From Rhodanobacteraceae bacterium (GTDB lineage Bacteria; Pseudomonadota; Gammaproteobacteria; Xanthomonadales; Rhodanobacteraceae): a stretch of 32,908 nt of DNA. The stretch covers positions 1-32,908 of the forward strand of contig SCQS01000072.1 in assembly GCA_004299705.1 (NCBI GenBank), read 5' to 3'. This document shows, in pieces, positions 1 through 7,958 of this stretch (positions within the stretch are counted from its first letter, which is position 1; each line of letters opens with the position of its first letter). The translations under genes were made by a program, and so were the position numbers. The notes beneath the pieces were generated by a model, which did not search any database, was not told the origin of the DNA, and saw nothing but the letters and a program-made list of their open reading frames with translations.

Positions 1-89
1 TCGCGTGCATGCGCAAACTGCTGACCATCCTCAACGCCATGCTGCGTGATGGTGCGCACTGGAGTCCGCATGTAGCAAAAACCGCTTGA
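1..89 (+). pseudogene. 3' end of IS110-family transposase (cut by window edge)
   Basis: The third frame is open from the window edge to a TGA at 87-89. It encodes about 28 residues beginning ACMRKLLTILNAMLRDG and ending HVAKTA. A closing 'CMRKLL.ILNAM.RD' segment is characteristic of the C-terminus of IS110/IS116/IS902-type transposases (DEDD-type recombinases). Only the tail is visible, so it cannot be told whether the element upstream is intact. IS110 elements usually lack terminal inverted repeats, and none is evident here, though a short 6-bp pair (94-99 and 120-125) follows the stop. It is listed as a fragment because no start is in view. Confidence 0.7.
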
Positions 90-141
90 CGTCGAACACA
101 GTTGCTTCGTTCCGAAGGGGTGTTCATGTCGGATATCAGGG

Positions 142-351
142 TTACGCATCGAGATCCGGAATCAGCTTGTTCTCGAAGTACGCGATCATGTCTTTCAACT
201 TGAGCTTGCGCTTCTTCAGCCGGCTCAATTGCAACTGGTCGCACGCCGGGTCACCCGCCAGCCTGGTAATCGCGGCGTCGAGATCGCGGTGTTCCTCGCG
301 CAACTCGGTCAGGCGCCGGACCAGCGTGGCGGGGTCGTTGTCGGATATCAC
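142..351 (-). CDS. DUF465 / YdcH-family small protein
   Basis: A 69-residue, highly charged, probably all-helical protein. The run [21 protein letters not shown] near its C-terminus is the hallmark of the DUF465 (YdcH) family, whose members are 65-80 residues and of unknown function. The open frame extends far upstream across ttcA, but that extension is antisense to a clear gene. The GTG at 349-351 gives the family length. It has no Shine-Dalgarno sequence; instead a TACACT -10-like hexamer (minus strand, 363-358) ends 6 nt before it, so a leaderless mRNA is likely. It is divergent from ttcA. The family assignment is confident and the biochemical role is unknown. Confidence 0.85.
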   Translation of the reverse strand: MISDNDPATLVRRLTELREEHRDLDAAITRLAGDPACDQLQLSRLKKRKLKLKDMIAYFENKLIPDLDA

Positions 352-357
352 GGCGGC

Positions 358-387
358 AGTGTAGCGCCGCCGCCCGCCCGCTACACT
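358..387. promoter_or_regulatory. Divergent promoter dyad between DUF465 gene and ttcA
   Basis: A perfect 9-bp inverted repeat, AGTGTAGCG (358-366) and CGCTACACT (379-387), is separated by 12 nt of C/G-rich sequence. Each arm carries TACACT, a plausible -10 hexamer, reading outward. The minus-strand copy ends 6 nt before the GTG at 351 and the plus-strand copy ends 9 nt before the ATG at 397. Neither has a convincing -35 box. Reading this as back-to-back promoters is inference from spacing; a regulator-binding dyad is the alternative. Confidence 0.5.
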
Positions 388-396
388 GGCGGGTTC

Positions 397-1293
397 ATGC
401 CAGCCACCCGACGCGCCACGATTCCGGACCGCAAGCAGACGCACGAAGCCGCGCGGCTGGCCAAGCGGTTGCGGCACGCGGTTGGCCGCGCGATTGCGGA
501 CTACAACCTGATCGCGGACGGCGACCGGGTGATGGTGTGCCTGTCGGGCGGCAAGGATTCGTGGACGCTGCTGGATCTTTTGTTGTCGCTGCAGGCCAAG
601 GCGCCAGTGAAGTTCGAGCTGGCCGCAGTGAACCTGGACCAGAAGCAACCGGGTTTCCCCGAACACGTGATCCCGGATTACTGCCGCGCGCGCGGCGTGC
701 CGTTCCACGCGATCGAGCAGGACACCTACAGCGTGGTGACGCGCGTGGTGCCCGAGGGCAAGACAATGTGCAGCCTGTGTTCGCGCCTGCGGCGTGGCGC
801 GCTGTACGCCTTCGCCGAGCGTGAGGGCTTCAACAAGATCGCGCTGGGCCACCATCGCGACGACATCCTCGCGACGTTTTTCCTCAACCTGTTTTATGGC
901 GGTACCTTGAAGGCGATGCCGCCGAAACTTCTGTCCGACGACAGCAGGCACGTGCTGATCCGCCCGCTGGTGTATTGCCGCGAGGACGAGATCGCCGAAT
1001 ACGCCGCCGCACGGGCGTTCCCGATCATCCCCTGCAACCTGTGCGGCTCGCAGGAGAACCTGCAACGCAAGCAGGTGCGCAGGATGCTGGATGCGTGGGA
1101 ACGCGAGCATCCCGGCCGCAGCGAAAGCATGTTCCGCGCGCTTGCGCACGTGGTGCCCTCGCAACTGGCGGACCCGAAACTGTTCGACTTTGCTTCGCTG
1201 GGCTCGCAGGGTGAGACGGTGCCGCCCGATGCTCACGCCTGGCTTTCGGGTGCAGCGGGGACGGGGGATGGGTCGTGGGGGCGCATGCCCTGA
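397..1293 (+). CDS. ttcA: tRNA 2-thiocytidine(32) synthetase TtcA
   Basis: 298 residues. It is an ATP- and [Fe-S]-dependent enzyme that thiolates cytidine 32 in certain tRNAs. The PP-loop SGGKDS is at residues 50-55. Cysteine pairs are at C125/C128 (MCSLC) and C213/C216 (PCNLCGSQ), as expected for cluster binding. The ATG at 397 was chosen because family similarity begins at [12 protein letters not shown] a few residues later; an earlier in-frame ATG at 229 would overlap the divergent gene. No Shine-Dalgarno is present and the mRNA leader is probably only a few bases. The last 25 or so residues, rich in Gly and Ala, lie beyond the conserved family end and are partly encoded by one arm of an inverted repeat. 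Confidence 0.95.
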   Translation: MPATRRATIPDRKQTHEAARLAKRLRHAVGRAIADYNLIADGDRVMVCLSGGKDSWTLLDLLLSLQAKAPVKFELAAVNLDQKQPGFPEHVIPDYCRARGVPFHAIEQDTYSVVTRVVPEGKTMCSLCSRLRRGALYAFAEREGFNKIALGHHRDDILATFFLNLFYGGTLKAMPPKLLSDDSRHVLIRPLVYCREDEIAEYAAARAFPIIPCNLCGSQENLQRKQVRRMLDAWEREHPGRSESMFRALAHVVPSQLADPKLFDFASLGSQGETVPPDAHAWLSGAAGTGDGSWGRMP

Positions 1294-1342
1294 CACACAC
1301 GTTCACCGAACCCTCGTTTCTGCGCCCCCACGACCCACCCCC
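1264..1342. repeat. Inverted repeat spanning the ttcA stop codon
   Basis: A perfect 16-bp inverted repeat (1270-1285 with 1321-1336) extends outward to about 22 bp with one mismatch (1264-1285 with 1321-1342), with a 35-nt loop. The ttcA stop (1291-1293) lies in the loop, so the left arm is coding. It could act as a transcript-end hairpin between ttcA and rdgC, but the loop is long and there is no U-tract. Confidence 0.7.
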
Positions 1343-1359
1343 AACCCCCGGCTCTCCGA

Positions 1360-2277
1360 ATGTTCTTCCGCAACCTCACCCTGTTTCGCTTCTCGTCTTC
1401 CGCCGCCCACTCGCTGAAGGAGCTCGATGTCGCGCTGGCCGGCCGCGCCTTGCGCGCCTGCGGCCCGCTGGAAGCCGCCACGCGCGGCTTCGTCTCGCCG
1501 TTCGGGCCGGACTCCGAAGTCCTGAGCCACACCATCGGCAAGGCCACCTTGGTCACCCTCGGAAGCGAGGAAAAACTGCTGCCGTCGGCCGTGGTCAACG
1601 CCGAGCTGGGCAAACGCCTGCGCAAGGAAGCCGCTCGCCGCGGCAAGCCGGTCGGCGGGCGCCAGCGCCGGGCCATCAAGGCCGAGGTGCTGGACACCCT
1701 GCTGCCCCAGGCCTTCGTCCGACCGTCGCGGCTAAATGCTTATCTGGACTCGAAAAATGGCTGGCTGGTGCTGGACACGGCCAGCCGCAAGGCCGCCGAA
1801 ACCGTCCTGACGAGCTTGCGCGAAGCGCTGGGCAGCTTCCCGGCCCAGCCGCTGGCCGCCGCCGAAACCCCGCGCGCCCTGATGACGGAGTGGTTGGCGC
1901 ATGGCAAGCTACCTGGCGGGCTTGCGTTGGGCGACGAATGCGAACTGCGCGACCCGGCCGGCGGGGCCGTGATCCGCTGTCGCAAACAGGAGCTTGAAAG
2001 CGCCGAGGTTCGGGCGCATCTGAAACAAGGCAAGCAGGTGTTCCAGCTCGGCTTGCAGTTCGAGGATCGCGCCAGCTTCGTGCTCGGCGAGGATCTGGTG
2101 ATCCGCAAGTTGCGTTTTCTCGACGTCGTGCAGGATTCCCTGGACGCCGACGGGAAAGAGTCGGCCGAAGCGGAGCTGGACGCACGCTTTGCCCTGATGA
2201 CACTGGAACTCGAACGGCTGTTCGAGGGTTTGCAGCAATGGTTCGGACTGCAACGCCCCGATGGAAAAAACGATTAG
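1360..2277 (+). CDS. rdgC: Recombination-associated protein RdgC
   Basis: 305 residues, matching the usual length of about 300 for RdgC, a ring-shaped dimeric DNA-binding protein that restrains RecA-mediated recombination in gammaproteobacteria and betaproteobacteria. The opening MFFRNLTLFRF, the central DECELRDP segment and the LEFEDRASFVL-like stretch (here LQFEDRASFVLGEDLVIRKLRFLD in two parts) are typical. The start at 1360 gives the conserved N-terminus directly. It follows ttcA by 66 nt containing a strong inverted repeat. No Shine-Dalgarno is obvious before the ATG (GGCTCTCCGA). Confidence 0.95.
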   Translation: MFFRNLTLFRFSSSAAHSLKELDVALAGRALRACGPLEAATRGFVSPFGPDSEVLSHTIGKATLVTLGSEEKLLPSAVVNAELGKRLRKEAARRGKPVGGRQRRAIKAEVLDTLLPQAFVRPSRLNAYLDSKNGWLVLDTASRKAAETVLTSLREALGSFPAQPLAAAETPRALMTEWLAHGKLPGGLALGDECELRDPAGGAVIRCRKQELESAEVRAHLKQGKQVFQLGLQFEDRASFVLGEDLVIRKLRFLDVVQDSLDADGKESAEAELDARFALMTLELERLFEGLQQWFGLQRPDGKND

Positions 2278-2313
2278 CTGCAAGAACGATCAGCGGGACG
2301 ACCCGCGGCGGAC

Positions 2314-3075
2314 ATGACCACGACAGGCGATTTTCTGGAGCTCGCGACCGGCAAGGGCGGCACCATCAAGGTGCTGAAGGCCATGCACCCGCGCGCGCGC
2401 CGCTTGCGTCTGTCGGTCACCTCGCACGGCGCGCGCATCTCGTACCCGCGCGGCACCCATCCCGCGCAGGTGTACGCGTTCCTGCGCGAAAACAGCGACT
2501 GGCTGGAACGCAAGCTGTCCGAACTGCGTGTGCCACGACGCGGCCCGCCACCACTGAAGCCCGGCGTGCCCACGCTGATCCCGCTGCGCGGCGAAAGCGT
2601 CGAACTGACCTGGTGCGAGGCCGAATACCCGCGCATCGAGGATCGCGGCGACGAATTGCGGTTGCACATGCCGCGCCCGTTCACCACCGCGATGCCGGCC
2701 GCGCGCAATCTGCTGGCCGCGTTCCTGGAATCCCACATGCGCCGCGACCTGTCGCGCTGGATGGCGCATGCCTCCGAGCGCCTGGATGCCGCGCCAACCG
2801 GCCTGCGCATCAAGTCGCTGAAAAGCCTGTGGGGCAGCCTGGACGCGCACGACCGCATCACCCTCGACCTCGCGTTGGCGCTGGCCCCCCCTGCCGCGCA
2901 GCGTTACGTGCTGGTGCACGAGATGTGTCACCTCAAGGTGCGCAGCCACTCGCCGCGTTTCTGGGCGCGCGTGGCCGAACTGATGCCGGGCTATCAGGCG
3001 CAGCGCGACTGGCTGCGCGAGCACGGCGCGATCCTGAAAGCCGAGATGGAACGGCTGATCGAAGCGGGCGGCTGA
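2314..3075 (+). CDS. YgjP/WSS1-like zinc metallopeptidase (M48-type, DUF45)
   Basis: 253 residues. The zinc-binding HExxH is HEMCH at residues 202-206, with a third ligand likely H212 in RSHSPRFW. This 'VHE..HL....HS..FW' arrangement defines the YgjP/DUF45 group related to SprT and Wss1. KSLWGS (about 170-175) before it is also typical. Members are annotated as predicted metal-dependent hydrolases; E. coli YgjP has been described as a nucleotide hydrolase, so the substrate cannot be assigned here. It lies 36 nt downstream of rdgC on the same strand and is possibly cotranscribed. It is cytoplasmic, with no signal peptide or membrane segment. Confidence 0.85.
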   Translation: MTTTGDFLELATGKGGTIKVLKAMHPRARRLRLSVTSHGARISYPRGTHPAQVYAFLRENSDWLERKLSELRVPRRGPPPLKPGVPTLIPLRGESVELTWCEAEYPRIEDRGDELRLHMPRPFTTAMPAARNLLAAFLESHMRRDLSRWMAHASERLDAAPTGLRIKSLKSLWGSLDAHDRITLDLALALAPPAAQRYVLVHEMCHLKVRSHSPRFWARVAELMPGYQAQRDWLREHGAILKAEMERLIEAGG

Positions 3076-3207
3076 TTCCCGCCGGCCAAGAATGGCAACC
3101 GGGCACCCCTCGCCGATGCGGCGGCGCGCCAGAATCGACTGACGACTGTCACTCGACCTTGGCTTTTCGGTGGTCTAGATTGCGACATCCCTCGCGCAGG
3201 CAACCCG

Positions 3208-3786
3208 ATGCAACCGTCCCTGCTCACCGCCATCGGCCTTGCCTGGCTCATCTGGATCGCGTACTGGTTCGTCAGCGCAACTCGGGTCAAACAAGTCGAG
3301 CGCACCGACAACGTCGGCGCGATATTGGCCTACCGGATACCGATGGTGATCGGCGCCGTGTTCTTGATCGCCACCGGACCGCGTACTTGGCTGCCATGGT
3401 TGTGGTGGCGCTGGCTGCCTGCGTCGAGCGACTGGTCTGCCCTCGGCCTGGCACTGGTGCTACTCGGCCTCGCATTTGCCTGCTGGGCGCGCGTCGTGCT
3501 TGGCCGCAACTGGAGCGCCACGGTGCAATTGAAAAAAGAGCACGAATTGATCGTCGTTGGCCCGTACCGCTGGACACGTCATCCCATCTACACCGGCATG
3601 CTGCTTGCCATGCTCGGAACCGCCGTGGCGATCGGCGAATGGCGTGGCTTGCTTGCGATCGCGCTGGTGTTCACCGGATTGTGGTTCAAGTTGCGCCACG
3701 AGGAAGCCTGGATGCGCGAGCGTTTCGGCACCAGCTACGTGGATTATATGCGACGCGTCAAGGCGCTGATCCCCGGCATCCTGTAG
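3208..3786 (+). CDS. Isoprenylcysteine carboxyl methyltransferase-like membrane protein
   Basis: 192 residues with about four or five hydrophobic segments (roughly 5-23, 43-56, 77-98, 130-160). The conserved C-terminal core GPYRWTRHPIYTG (118-130) and RHEE (163-166) is that of the ICMT/PEMT family of integral-membrane, SAM-dependent methyltransferases. Bacterial members often lack a known substrate, since protein prenylation is not expected; lipids or small hydrophobic molecules are possible. The ATG at 3208 starts just ahead of the first membrane segment. It is separated by 132 nt from the upstream peptidase gene and convergent with ampE. Confidence 0.85.
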   Translation: MQPSLLTAIGLAWLIWIAYWFVSATRVKQVERTDNVGAILAYRIPMVIGAVFLIATGPRTWLPWLWWRWLPASSDWSALGLALVLLGLAFACWARVVLGRNWSATVQLKKEHELIVVGPYRWTRHPIYTGMLLAMLGTAVAIGEWRGLLAIALVFTGLWFKLRHEEAWMRERFGTSYVDYMRRVKALIPGIL

Positions 3787-3787
3787 C

Positions 3788-3810
3788 CTGCCGGATGCAC
3801 ATCCAGGCAG
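3788..3810. terminator. Hairpin between convergent ICMT-like gene and ampE
   Basis: CTGCCGGAT (3788-3796) can pair with ATCC-A-GGCAG (3801-3810) with one bulged base and a 4-nt loop. It fills the 42-nt gap between two genes that end facing each other, so a bidirectional terminator is plausible. There is no T-run on either side. Confidence 0.4.
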
Positions 3811-3828
3811 CGTCACACGACGGGCGTC

Positions 3829-4689
3829 TCAGGCGATCCAGCCGGCCAGCACGATCAGCGCCACCACCGCCAGCCACACGATCAACACCCGCAGCATCAG
3901 GCGGCGCGCGTCGGCCAGTTCGACGAGCGGATCGTGCGTATCGACGGTCGCGCCGTCGCCGGCTTCGATATCCGCATCGACGCTGGAGCGCGCCACCGCC
4001 GCGAGGAAATCCGGGTCGAGATGCTCCATCGAATGCCCGGGCTCCGCGTGCCACGCACGCCATGCGCGGATGACCGCATCGAAGTTCGAGACCAGCGCCA
4101 TCGCCAGCACCATCAGGTGCGCCGGAATCCAGTCCAGTGCCAGGGCGAAGCGCCGTGCCGCGGAACGCGTGCGCGGATCTTCAGTTTCGGTGGTTATCCA
4201 CGCGAGCCGATAGCCGAGCGCGCCCGCGGGTCCCAGCAAGAAAAACCAGAACAACACCCCGAAGCGTCGCCGCAGCGACGCCATCACCGCAGCCTCGACC
4301 AGTTCCGGCGCGGTGAAGGCGCGCGGCGCGCCATCGGGCACACTGCGCAACTGTTCGGCCGCAGCCACGCGCGCGGCTGGATCGTCAGCCTTCAACACCG
4401 CCTCGAAATCGCTTTCGAGTTCACGCGGACCGAAGCTGTAGAACAGGATCAGCACCGAGAACGCCAGCGCCAGCAACGCCAGCACCCAGCCCTGCAGGAA
4501 ATGCGCGATCAGCGCGCACACCACCACCGGCACGACCAGCGCGAGCGCCACCCGACCGCCGCCCTCGGCGAAATCGAGCATGCCGAGCCAGCGCTGGTAC
4601 CAGCCGAACTGGCGCAAACCCGCGACGTTGCCGGGCCAGACGATCAGCACCAGCAACACGATCAGCGCGGCAACGAGTTCGATGGCCAT
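3829..4689 (-). CDS. ampE: AmpE-like regulatory signalling membrane protein
   Basis: 286 residues. It has N-terminal hydrophobic segments (about 3-19, 47-66 and 68-86), a central soluble part with FGPRELE, another membrane segment (about 142-160, FGVLFWFFLLGPAGALGYRL) and a C-terminal one (268-285). The FWF..LGP.GALGYRL core is the AmpE/CobD-CbiB superfamily signature. In enterobacteria AmpE lies with ampD and is linked to beta-lactamase induction and peptidoglycan recycling. No ampD is seen here, so that role is only inferred from family. Translation starts at 4689 with GAAGGGG about 4 nt upstream. It follows nudC on the same strand by 48 nt. Confidence 0.85.
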   Translation of the reverse strand: MAIELVAALIVLLVLIVWPGNVAGLRQFGWYQRWLGMLDFAEGGGRVALALVVPVVVCALIAHFLQGWVLALLALAFSVLILFYSFGPRELESDFEAVLKADDPAARVAAAEQLRSVPDGAPRAFTAPELVEAAVMASLRRRFGVLFWFFLLGPAGALGYRLAWITTETEDPRTRSAARRFALALDWIPAHLMVLAMALVSNFDAVIRAWRAWHAEPGHSMEHLDPDFLAAVARSSVDADIEAGDGATVDTHDPLVELADARRLMLRVLIVWLAVVALIVLAGWIA

Positions 4690-4737
4690 GCAACCCCTTC
4701 ACGCAACGAGCTTTCGATGCGATTGTATCGGCGTGGC

Positions 4738-5661
4738 TCAATCCGCGCGTGGCAACGCGGCGAGCTCGACACCCGCGCGCGTGCGCAGCCAGTGTTCGAT
4801 CAGGCGATACGATATCGACAGCGGTGATGAGACGCGCAAGGTGCCGTCGCGCAATCCGTCTGCGATGTCGCGCGCGGTGAACCAGCGCGCATCTTCCAGT
4901 TCACCGTCGGCCAGCCGGATGTCGCGCGCGGCGGCGGTCGCGGTGAACCCCAGCATCAGCGACGCGGGAAACGGCCACGGCTGCGAGGAATGGAAATCAC
5001 AGTCGAGCGCTTCGACGCCGGTTTCCTCGCGCACCTCGCGGCGCACCGCGTCAGCCAGCGATTCGCCGGGTTCGACGAACCCCGCGAGGGTGGAATATTG
5101 ACGTGGTCGCCACGCGGCCTGGCGCCCGAGCAGGCAGGCGTCTTCGTGCTCGACAATCACGATGATCGCGGCATCGGTACGCGGAAAGTGCAAGCGCCCG
5201 CAGCCCTTGCAGAGCGCCCGGTGGCCACCGTCAACCAACGCAAGTGGCGCACCGCAGTACGCACAGTGACGAGTCGCGTCCTGCCAGTTGGCAAGACTGC
5301 GCGCATACGCGAACAGGCCGGCCTCGAAACGCTCGAGCTCGTCGGCCGCGGTGCGCAAGTCCAACCACTGCGCGGCGGGAAACACGCCGCGATCGATCGG
5401 GCCGCGCAAGGCCAGCACGGGCACGCCGTCACGTTGTCCCAGGAAATTCGCGGGCGCATCGGTGGCGACCCTGGCAGCGTCCAGCCAGCACAGATGTCCA
5501 TCGGTCACCGGCGCGTGGCCTTCGCCGTCGAACGCCAACCAGCGCGCGCCCGAGGCCGAACATTGCTTCGCCATCCAATTGGCATCGGCGCGATGTTCGC
5601 CGCAACGGTCGAGCGGGATGGCTGTGAACGTGTTGTGGCGCGTGCGTTCTGCTGAGCTCAC
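4738..5661 (-). CDS. nudC: NAD(+) diphosphatase NudC (Nudix hydrolase)
   Basis: 307 residues from a GTG start. NudC hydrolyses NAD(H) and can remove NAD caps from RNA. Visible parts: a zinc ribbon C133/C136 and C151/C154, a Nudix box running from G194 (GFVEPGES...REETGV, 194-216), and the NudC-specific SQPWPFPAS (226-234). An upstream ATG at 5688 would overlap erpA by about 30 bases. The GTG at 5661-5659 overlaps the erpA TGA by the classic GTGA, implying translational coupling, and leaves the conserved N-terminal [10 protein letters not shown] intact. Coupling to an Fe-S insertion protein is probably organisational rather than functional. Confidence 0.9.
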   Translation of the reverse strand: MSSAERTRHNTFTAIPLDRCGEHRADANWMAKQCSASGARWLAFDGEGHAPVTDGHLCWLDAARVATDAPANFLGQRDGVPVLALRGPIDRGVFPAAQWLDLRTAADELERFEAGLFAYARSLANWQDATRHCAYCGAPLALVDGGHRALCKGCGRLHFPRTDAAIIVIVEHEDACLLGRQAAWRPRQYSTLAGFVEPGESLADAVRREVREETGVEALDCDFHSSQPWPFPASLMLGFTATAAARDIRLADGELEDARWFTARDIADGLRDGTLRVSSPLSISYRLIEHWLRTRAGVELAALPRAD

Positions 5662-6014
5662 GCGGTGAATGAGCCGCCGCATCCGCACGTCGTCTTCGCG
5701 TTCGGGTTGTGGATCACGAACTGCGCGCCGGAAAGTTGTTCGACGAAATCGACTTCCGCGCCTTCGAGATATTGCATGCTCAAGGGATCGACCAGCAGCT
5801 CGACACCATCGCGATCGAGCACGTAGTCGTCCTCGGCGCGCGTGTCGTCGAAGCTGAAACCGTATTGGAAGCCCGAACAGCCACCGCCCTCGATGAACAC
5901 CCGCAGCTTGAGCGCGGAATTGCCTTCTTCCGCGATCAGCTCGCGCACGCGGCCAATCGCCGCGGCGGAAATCTTCAAGGCGGGTTCCGGGGTCACGCTG
6001 GAAACGGCAGTCAT
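5658..6014 (-). CDS. erpA: Iron-sulfur cluster insertion protein ErpA
   Basis: 118 residues of the A-type Fe-S carrier family, which hands [Fe-S] clusters to apoproteins such as the isoprenoid enzymes IspG/IspH. The three ligand cysteines are C46 ([11 protein letters not shown]) and C110/C112 (TTCGCGGSF). The N-terminus before ALKISAAAI is short, as usual for ErpA. Upstream, TTGATC (6049-6044), a 17-nt spacer and CATCAT (6026-6021) end 6 nt before the ATG, suggesting a leaderless transcript. The -35 overlaps the stop codon of the upstream DUF6776 gene. It is the first gene of an erpA-nudC-ampE run. Confidence 0.95.
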   Translation of the reverse strand: MTAVSSVTPEPALKISAAAIGRVRELIAEEGNSALKLRVFIEGGGCSGFQYGFSFDDTRAEDDYVLDRDGVELLVDPLSMQYLEGAEVDFVEQLSGAQFVIHNPNAKTTCGCGGSFTA

Positions 6015-6045
6015 GCCACCATGATGGAGGCGCGGCCGCAGCCGA

Positions 6046-6783
6046 TCAAGGCGTGGTGATGGTGATGCCGTGGCGGCCGGCCAAGGCCTCGTTCCAGTCG
6101 AGCGTGCGGGCGATGGCCGACCCGCTGTCGGGGTGCAGGGTGACCACGATCCGGTTGGGCACGAAACCCTTGGGCAGCGCCAACGAACCCTGCAGTTGCT
6201 GGAAGAACTTGAACGCGAACGGGATGCCGCCCTTGGCGTTCGAGCCGGACAAGACTTTCCAGTCCAGCGTGGTCAGCTTGCCGCCCTCGACGCCCTCGAC
6301 CGCGACGGTCAGGCTGCCGCGCGCCGGGTCGGCGTTTTCCGCGGTGTTGACCAGGGTGACCGTGAAGTTCCAGGCGTTGGTGTTTTTTACCGGCGTCAAC
6401 GCGACGCTGTGCACGCCGAGGCCCGAGCGGTCGCCGTCGATGCCGATCAATTTGGCGTAGAACGCCTGCTCCTGTTTGAGCGTCTGCATCTCGGCATCGC
6501 GGCTGGCCATGGCCTGCTTCAGCGATGCCACCGTGGCGCTGGCGGTCTGCTGCTGTTGCGCCAGGCTCTGGTTCTCGTTTTCCAGCGCGACGTTGCGCGC
6601 GGCCAGGCGGTGCACGCGGGCTTCGAGGCCATTCGGAAAGCCGACCCCGCGCCCGAACAGGGCGCCCAGCACGAACACCGCCACCGCAGCGAGCACGACC
6701 AAGCCGCCCGTGACCCAGCGTCGCCGCTTTTTCGGCCATGCGTTGAACTGGTCGAACCAGTGATGAAAGATCGTCGAAGCCAT
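6046..6783 (-). CDS. DUF6776-family membrane-anchored coiled-coil protein
   Basis: 245 residues from the ATG at 6783; an in-frame ATG 90 nt upstream adds a poorly conserved tail. Basic N-terminus (PKKRRRW), one membrane segment at about 24-43 ([20 protein letters not shown]), a coiled coil of Gln/Glu-rich heptads (about 55-105, [12 protein letters not shown]), then a globular beta-rich domain ([39 protein letters not shown]). This layout matches the DUF6776 family of xanthomonads and relatives, of unknown function. Probably a periplasm-facing, inner-membrane protein. A TATAAG-like -10 lies about 29 nt upstream of the start, divergent from rppH. Confidence 0.7.
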   Translation of the reverse strand: MASTIFHHWFDQFNAWPKKRRRWVTGGLVVLAAVAVFVLGALFGRGVGFPNGLEARVHRLAARNVALENENQSLAQQQQTASATVASLKQAMASRDAEMQTLKQEQAFYAKLIGIDGDRSGLGVHSVALTPVKNTNAWNFTVTLVNTAENADPARGSLTVAVEGVEGGKLTTLDWKVLSGSNAKGGIPFAFKFFQQLQGSLALPKGFVPNRIVVTLHPDSGSAIARTLDWNEALAGRHGITITTP

Positions 6784-6904
6784 GTTCGCGGATGAGTTGA
6801 GCCCGTCGCTTATAACCAGCCCGCGCGCCGCGTGCAACCCCGCAGCCATGATTCTGCGAGCACGGGTCCGCATTCATGTGACTGAAATGTGTGACCGCAC
6901 AAGC

Positions 6905-6934
6905 TTGCCTCGCCTTCGCGGGCTGTGCTTGAAT
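6905..6934 (+). promoter_or_regulatory. rppH promoter (leaderless type)
   Basis: TTGCCT (6905-6910), an 18-nt spacer and TTGAAT (6929-6934) end 7 nt before the rppH ATG at 6942. Transcription would therefore start at or within a base or two of the start codon. No Shine-Dalgarno is present. This is inference from hexamer match and spacing. Confidence 0.45.
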
Positions 6935-6941
6935 CCCGTCC

Positions 6942-7457
6942 ATGATCGACGTGGACGGCTACCGCCTGAATGTGGGCATCGTGTTGCTGAACCCGCACGG
7001 CCAGGTGTTCTGGGCGCGGCGCGTGCAGCGCGACGGCTGGCAGTTCCCGCAGGGCGGCATGAACACGGACGAAACCCCCGACGAGGCCATGTACCGCGAG
7101 CTGGAAGAGGAAACCGGCCTGCGCGCGGACCAGGTCGAAATCCTGGGTTCGACCCACGGCTGGCTGCGCTATCGCCTGCCGCCACGCTACGTGCGGCGCG
7201 GCCAGCGCCCCACCTGCATCGGCCAGAAACAGGTCTGGTTCCTCTTGAGGATGCTGGACGACGACGCAGCATTCCGGCTGGATCACGACGCCACCCCTGA
7301 ATTCGACGTGTGGCGTTGGGTGGATTTCTGGTACCCGGCCGAGCACGTGGTGGACTTCAAACGCGAGGTGTACCGACGCGCGCTGCGCTATTTCGCTCCG
7401 CTGGTCGAAGCGGCCTGTTCGGTCGAGATCCGCCTGGAAACGCCCAAAGCCACTTGA
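6942..7457 (+). CDS. rppH: RNA pyrophosphohydrolase RppH
   Basis: 171 residues. It removes pyrophosphate from the 5' end of mRNAs, triggering RNase E decay. The N-terminal [29 protein letters not shown] (33-39) and Nudix box from G38 (E44, R52 E53, E56 E57, G59) are diagnostic. The substrate-binding segment [13 protein letters not shown] is also typical of RppH. The start was chosen at the ATG giving [10 protein letters not shown], the usual N-terminus. It is the second Nudix enzyme acting on RNA 5' ends in the window, with nudC about 2 kb away. Its stop codon overlaps the -35 of the bfd promoter. Confidence 0.95.
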   Translation: MIDVDGYRLNVGIVLLNPHGQVFWARRVQRDGWQFPQGGMNTDETPDEAMYRELEEETGLRADQVEILGSTHGWLRYRLPPRYVRRGQRPTCIGQKQVWFLLRMLDDDAAFRLDHDATPEFDVWRWVDFWYPAEHVVDFKREVYRRALRYFAPLVEAACSVEIRLETPKAT

Positions 7458-7482
7458 CAATCATTCGCATTCGTATTTGAAT
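7454..7482 (+). promoter_or_regulatory. bfd promoter with Fur-box-like operator
   Basis: TTGACA (7454-7459), a 17-nt spacer and TTGAAT (7477-7482) form a good sigma-70 promoter. The 19 bases 7456-7474, read on the minus strand, match the Fur consensus GATAATGATAATCATTATC at 12 of 19 positions by my count, including AATG..AATGATT. The box covers -35 and spacer, as in Fur-repressed promoters. Iron-starvation induction of bfd is established in other bacteria and is inferred here. Confidence 0.7.
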
Positions 7483-7518
7483 GGCGACCGTCGCACGACC
7501 TCTCGTCGAAAAGCCGCC

Positions 7519-7719
7519 ATGTTCGTCTGCATCTGCCAAGCCGTTTCCGACCAGGACATCCGCCGCGCCGTCGCTGGCGGCGCGCGTTCGTTCGAGGACG
7601 TGCAGACGCACACCGGTTGCACCACGTGCTGCGGTTGCTGCGAAGCCGAGGCGCGCGAGCTGGTGCAAACCACGCTCGAATCCGAGCGTCGCGTTGTGGC
7701 GCTGCCTGTTGCGGCATAA
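7519..7719 (+). CDS. bfd: Bacterioferritin-associated ferredoxin Bfd
   Basis: 66 residues. Bfd is a [2Fe-2S] protein that donates electrons to bacterioferritin to release stored iron when iron is scarce. Ligands are C4, C6 (MFVCICQAVSD) and C38/C41, at the same spacing as Pseudomonas Bfd. Three more cysteines (C34, C37, C40) crowd the second ligand pair, which is unusual. The ATG at 7519 gives the canonical MxVCxC start; an in-frame ATG 42 nt earlier adds a basic tail with no family support. It lies under a Fur-like promoter and 239 nt upstream of bfr, a natural functional pairing. Confidence 0.92.
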   Translation: MFVCICQAVSDQDIRRAVAGGARSFEDVQTHTGCTTCCGCCEAEARELVQTTLESERRVVALPVAA

Positions 7720-7905
7720 GAAATGCGATCATCCCTGATCGCGGCATCGCTGGATTTCCCAACCCCTGGCCGGCCTCTCGGCAAACGACATCAGAGCGTC
7801 CTTCAAAGCCGCCATCAGAGCCACCATCCATGGCCAAGAACTCCGTGGCCAAAAGCTCCGTGACTGACTTTTCACAACAGCCGCTTTGAACGTGGCTGTT
7901 GGCGG

Positions 7906-7911
7906 TATAGT
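7906..7911 (+). promoter_or_regulatory. Probable bfr -10 element and leader
   Basis: TATAGT at 7906-7911 is a strong -10. The best -35 match, CTTTGA (7884-7889), is 16 nt upstream. A start near 7918 would give a leader of about 40 nt carrying AAGGAG (7947-7952), 6 nt before the bfr ATG. No Fur-like box is seen here, so bfr and bfd appear to be separately controlled. The rest of 7720-7905 shows only a short imperfect 15-nt direct repeat (about 7832-7861). Confidence 0.5.
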
Positions 7912-7958
7912 CCGGTGCAACGCGTGCTATGCGCGCGCCTTCCTGCAAGGAGTCCGTC

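Noticed and set aside
142-1296. A 384-residue open frame on the minus strand across ttcA
   Set aside because: Only its last 69 residues match a family (DUF465). The rest is antisense to ttcA, which has all its catalytic motifs.
7830-7889. A 19-codon open frame (MAKNSVAKSS...) between bfd and bfr
   Set aside because: It has no ribosome site and is made of a 15-nt imperfect direct repeat. It is too short to call without conservation evidence.
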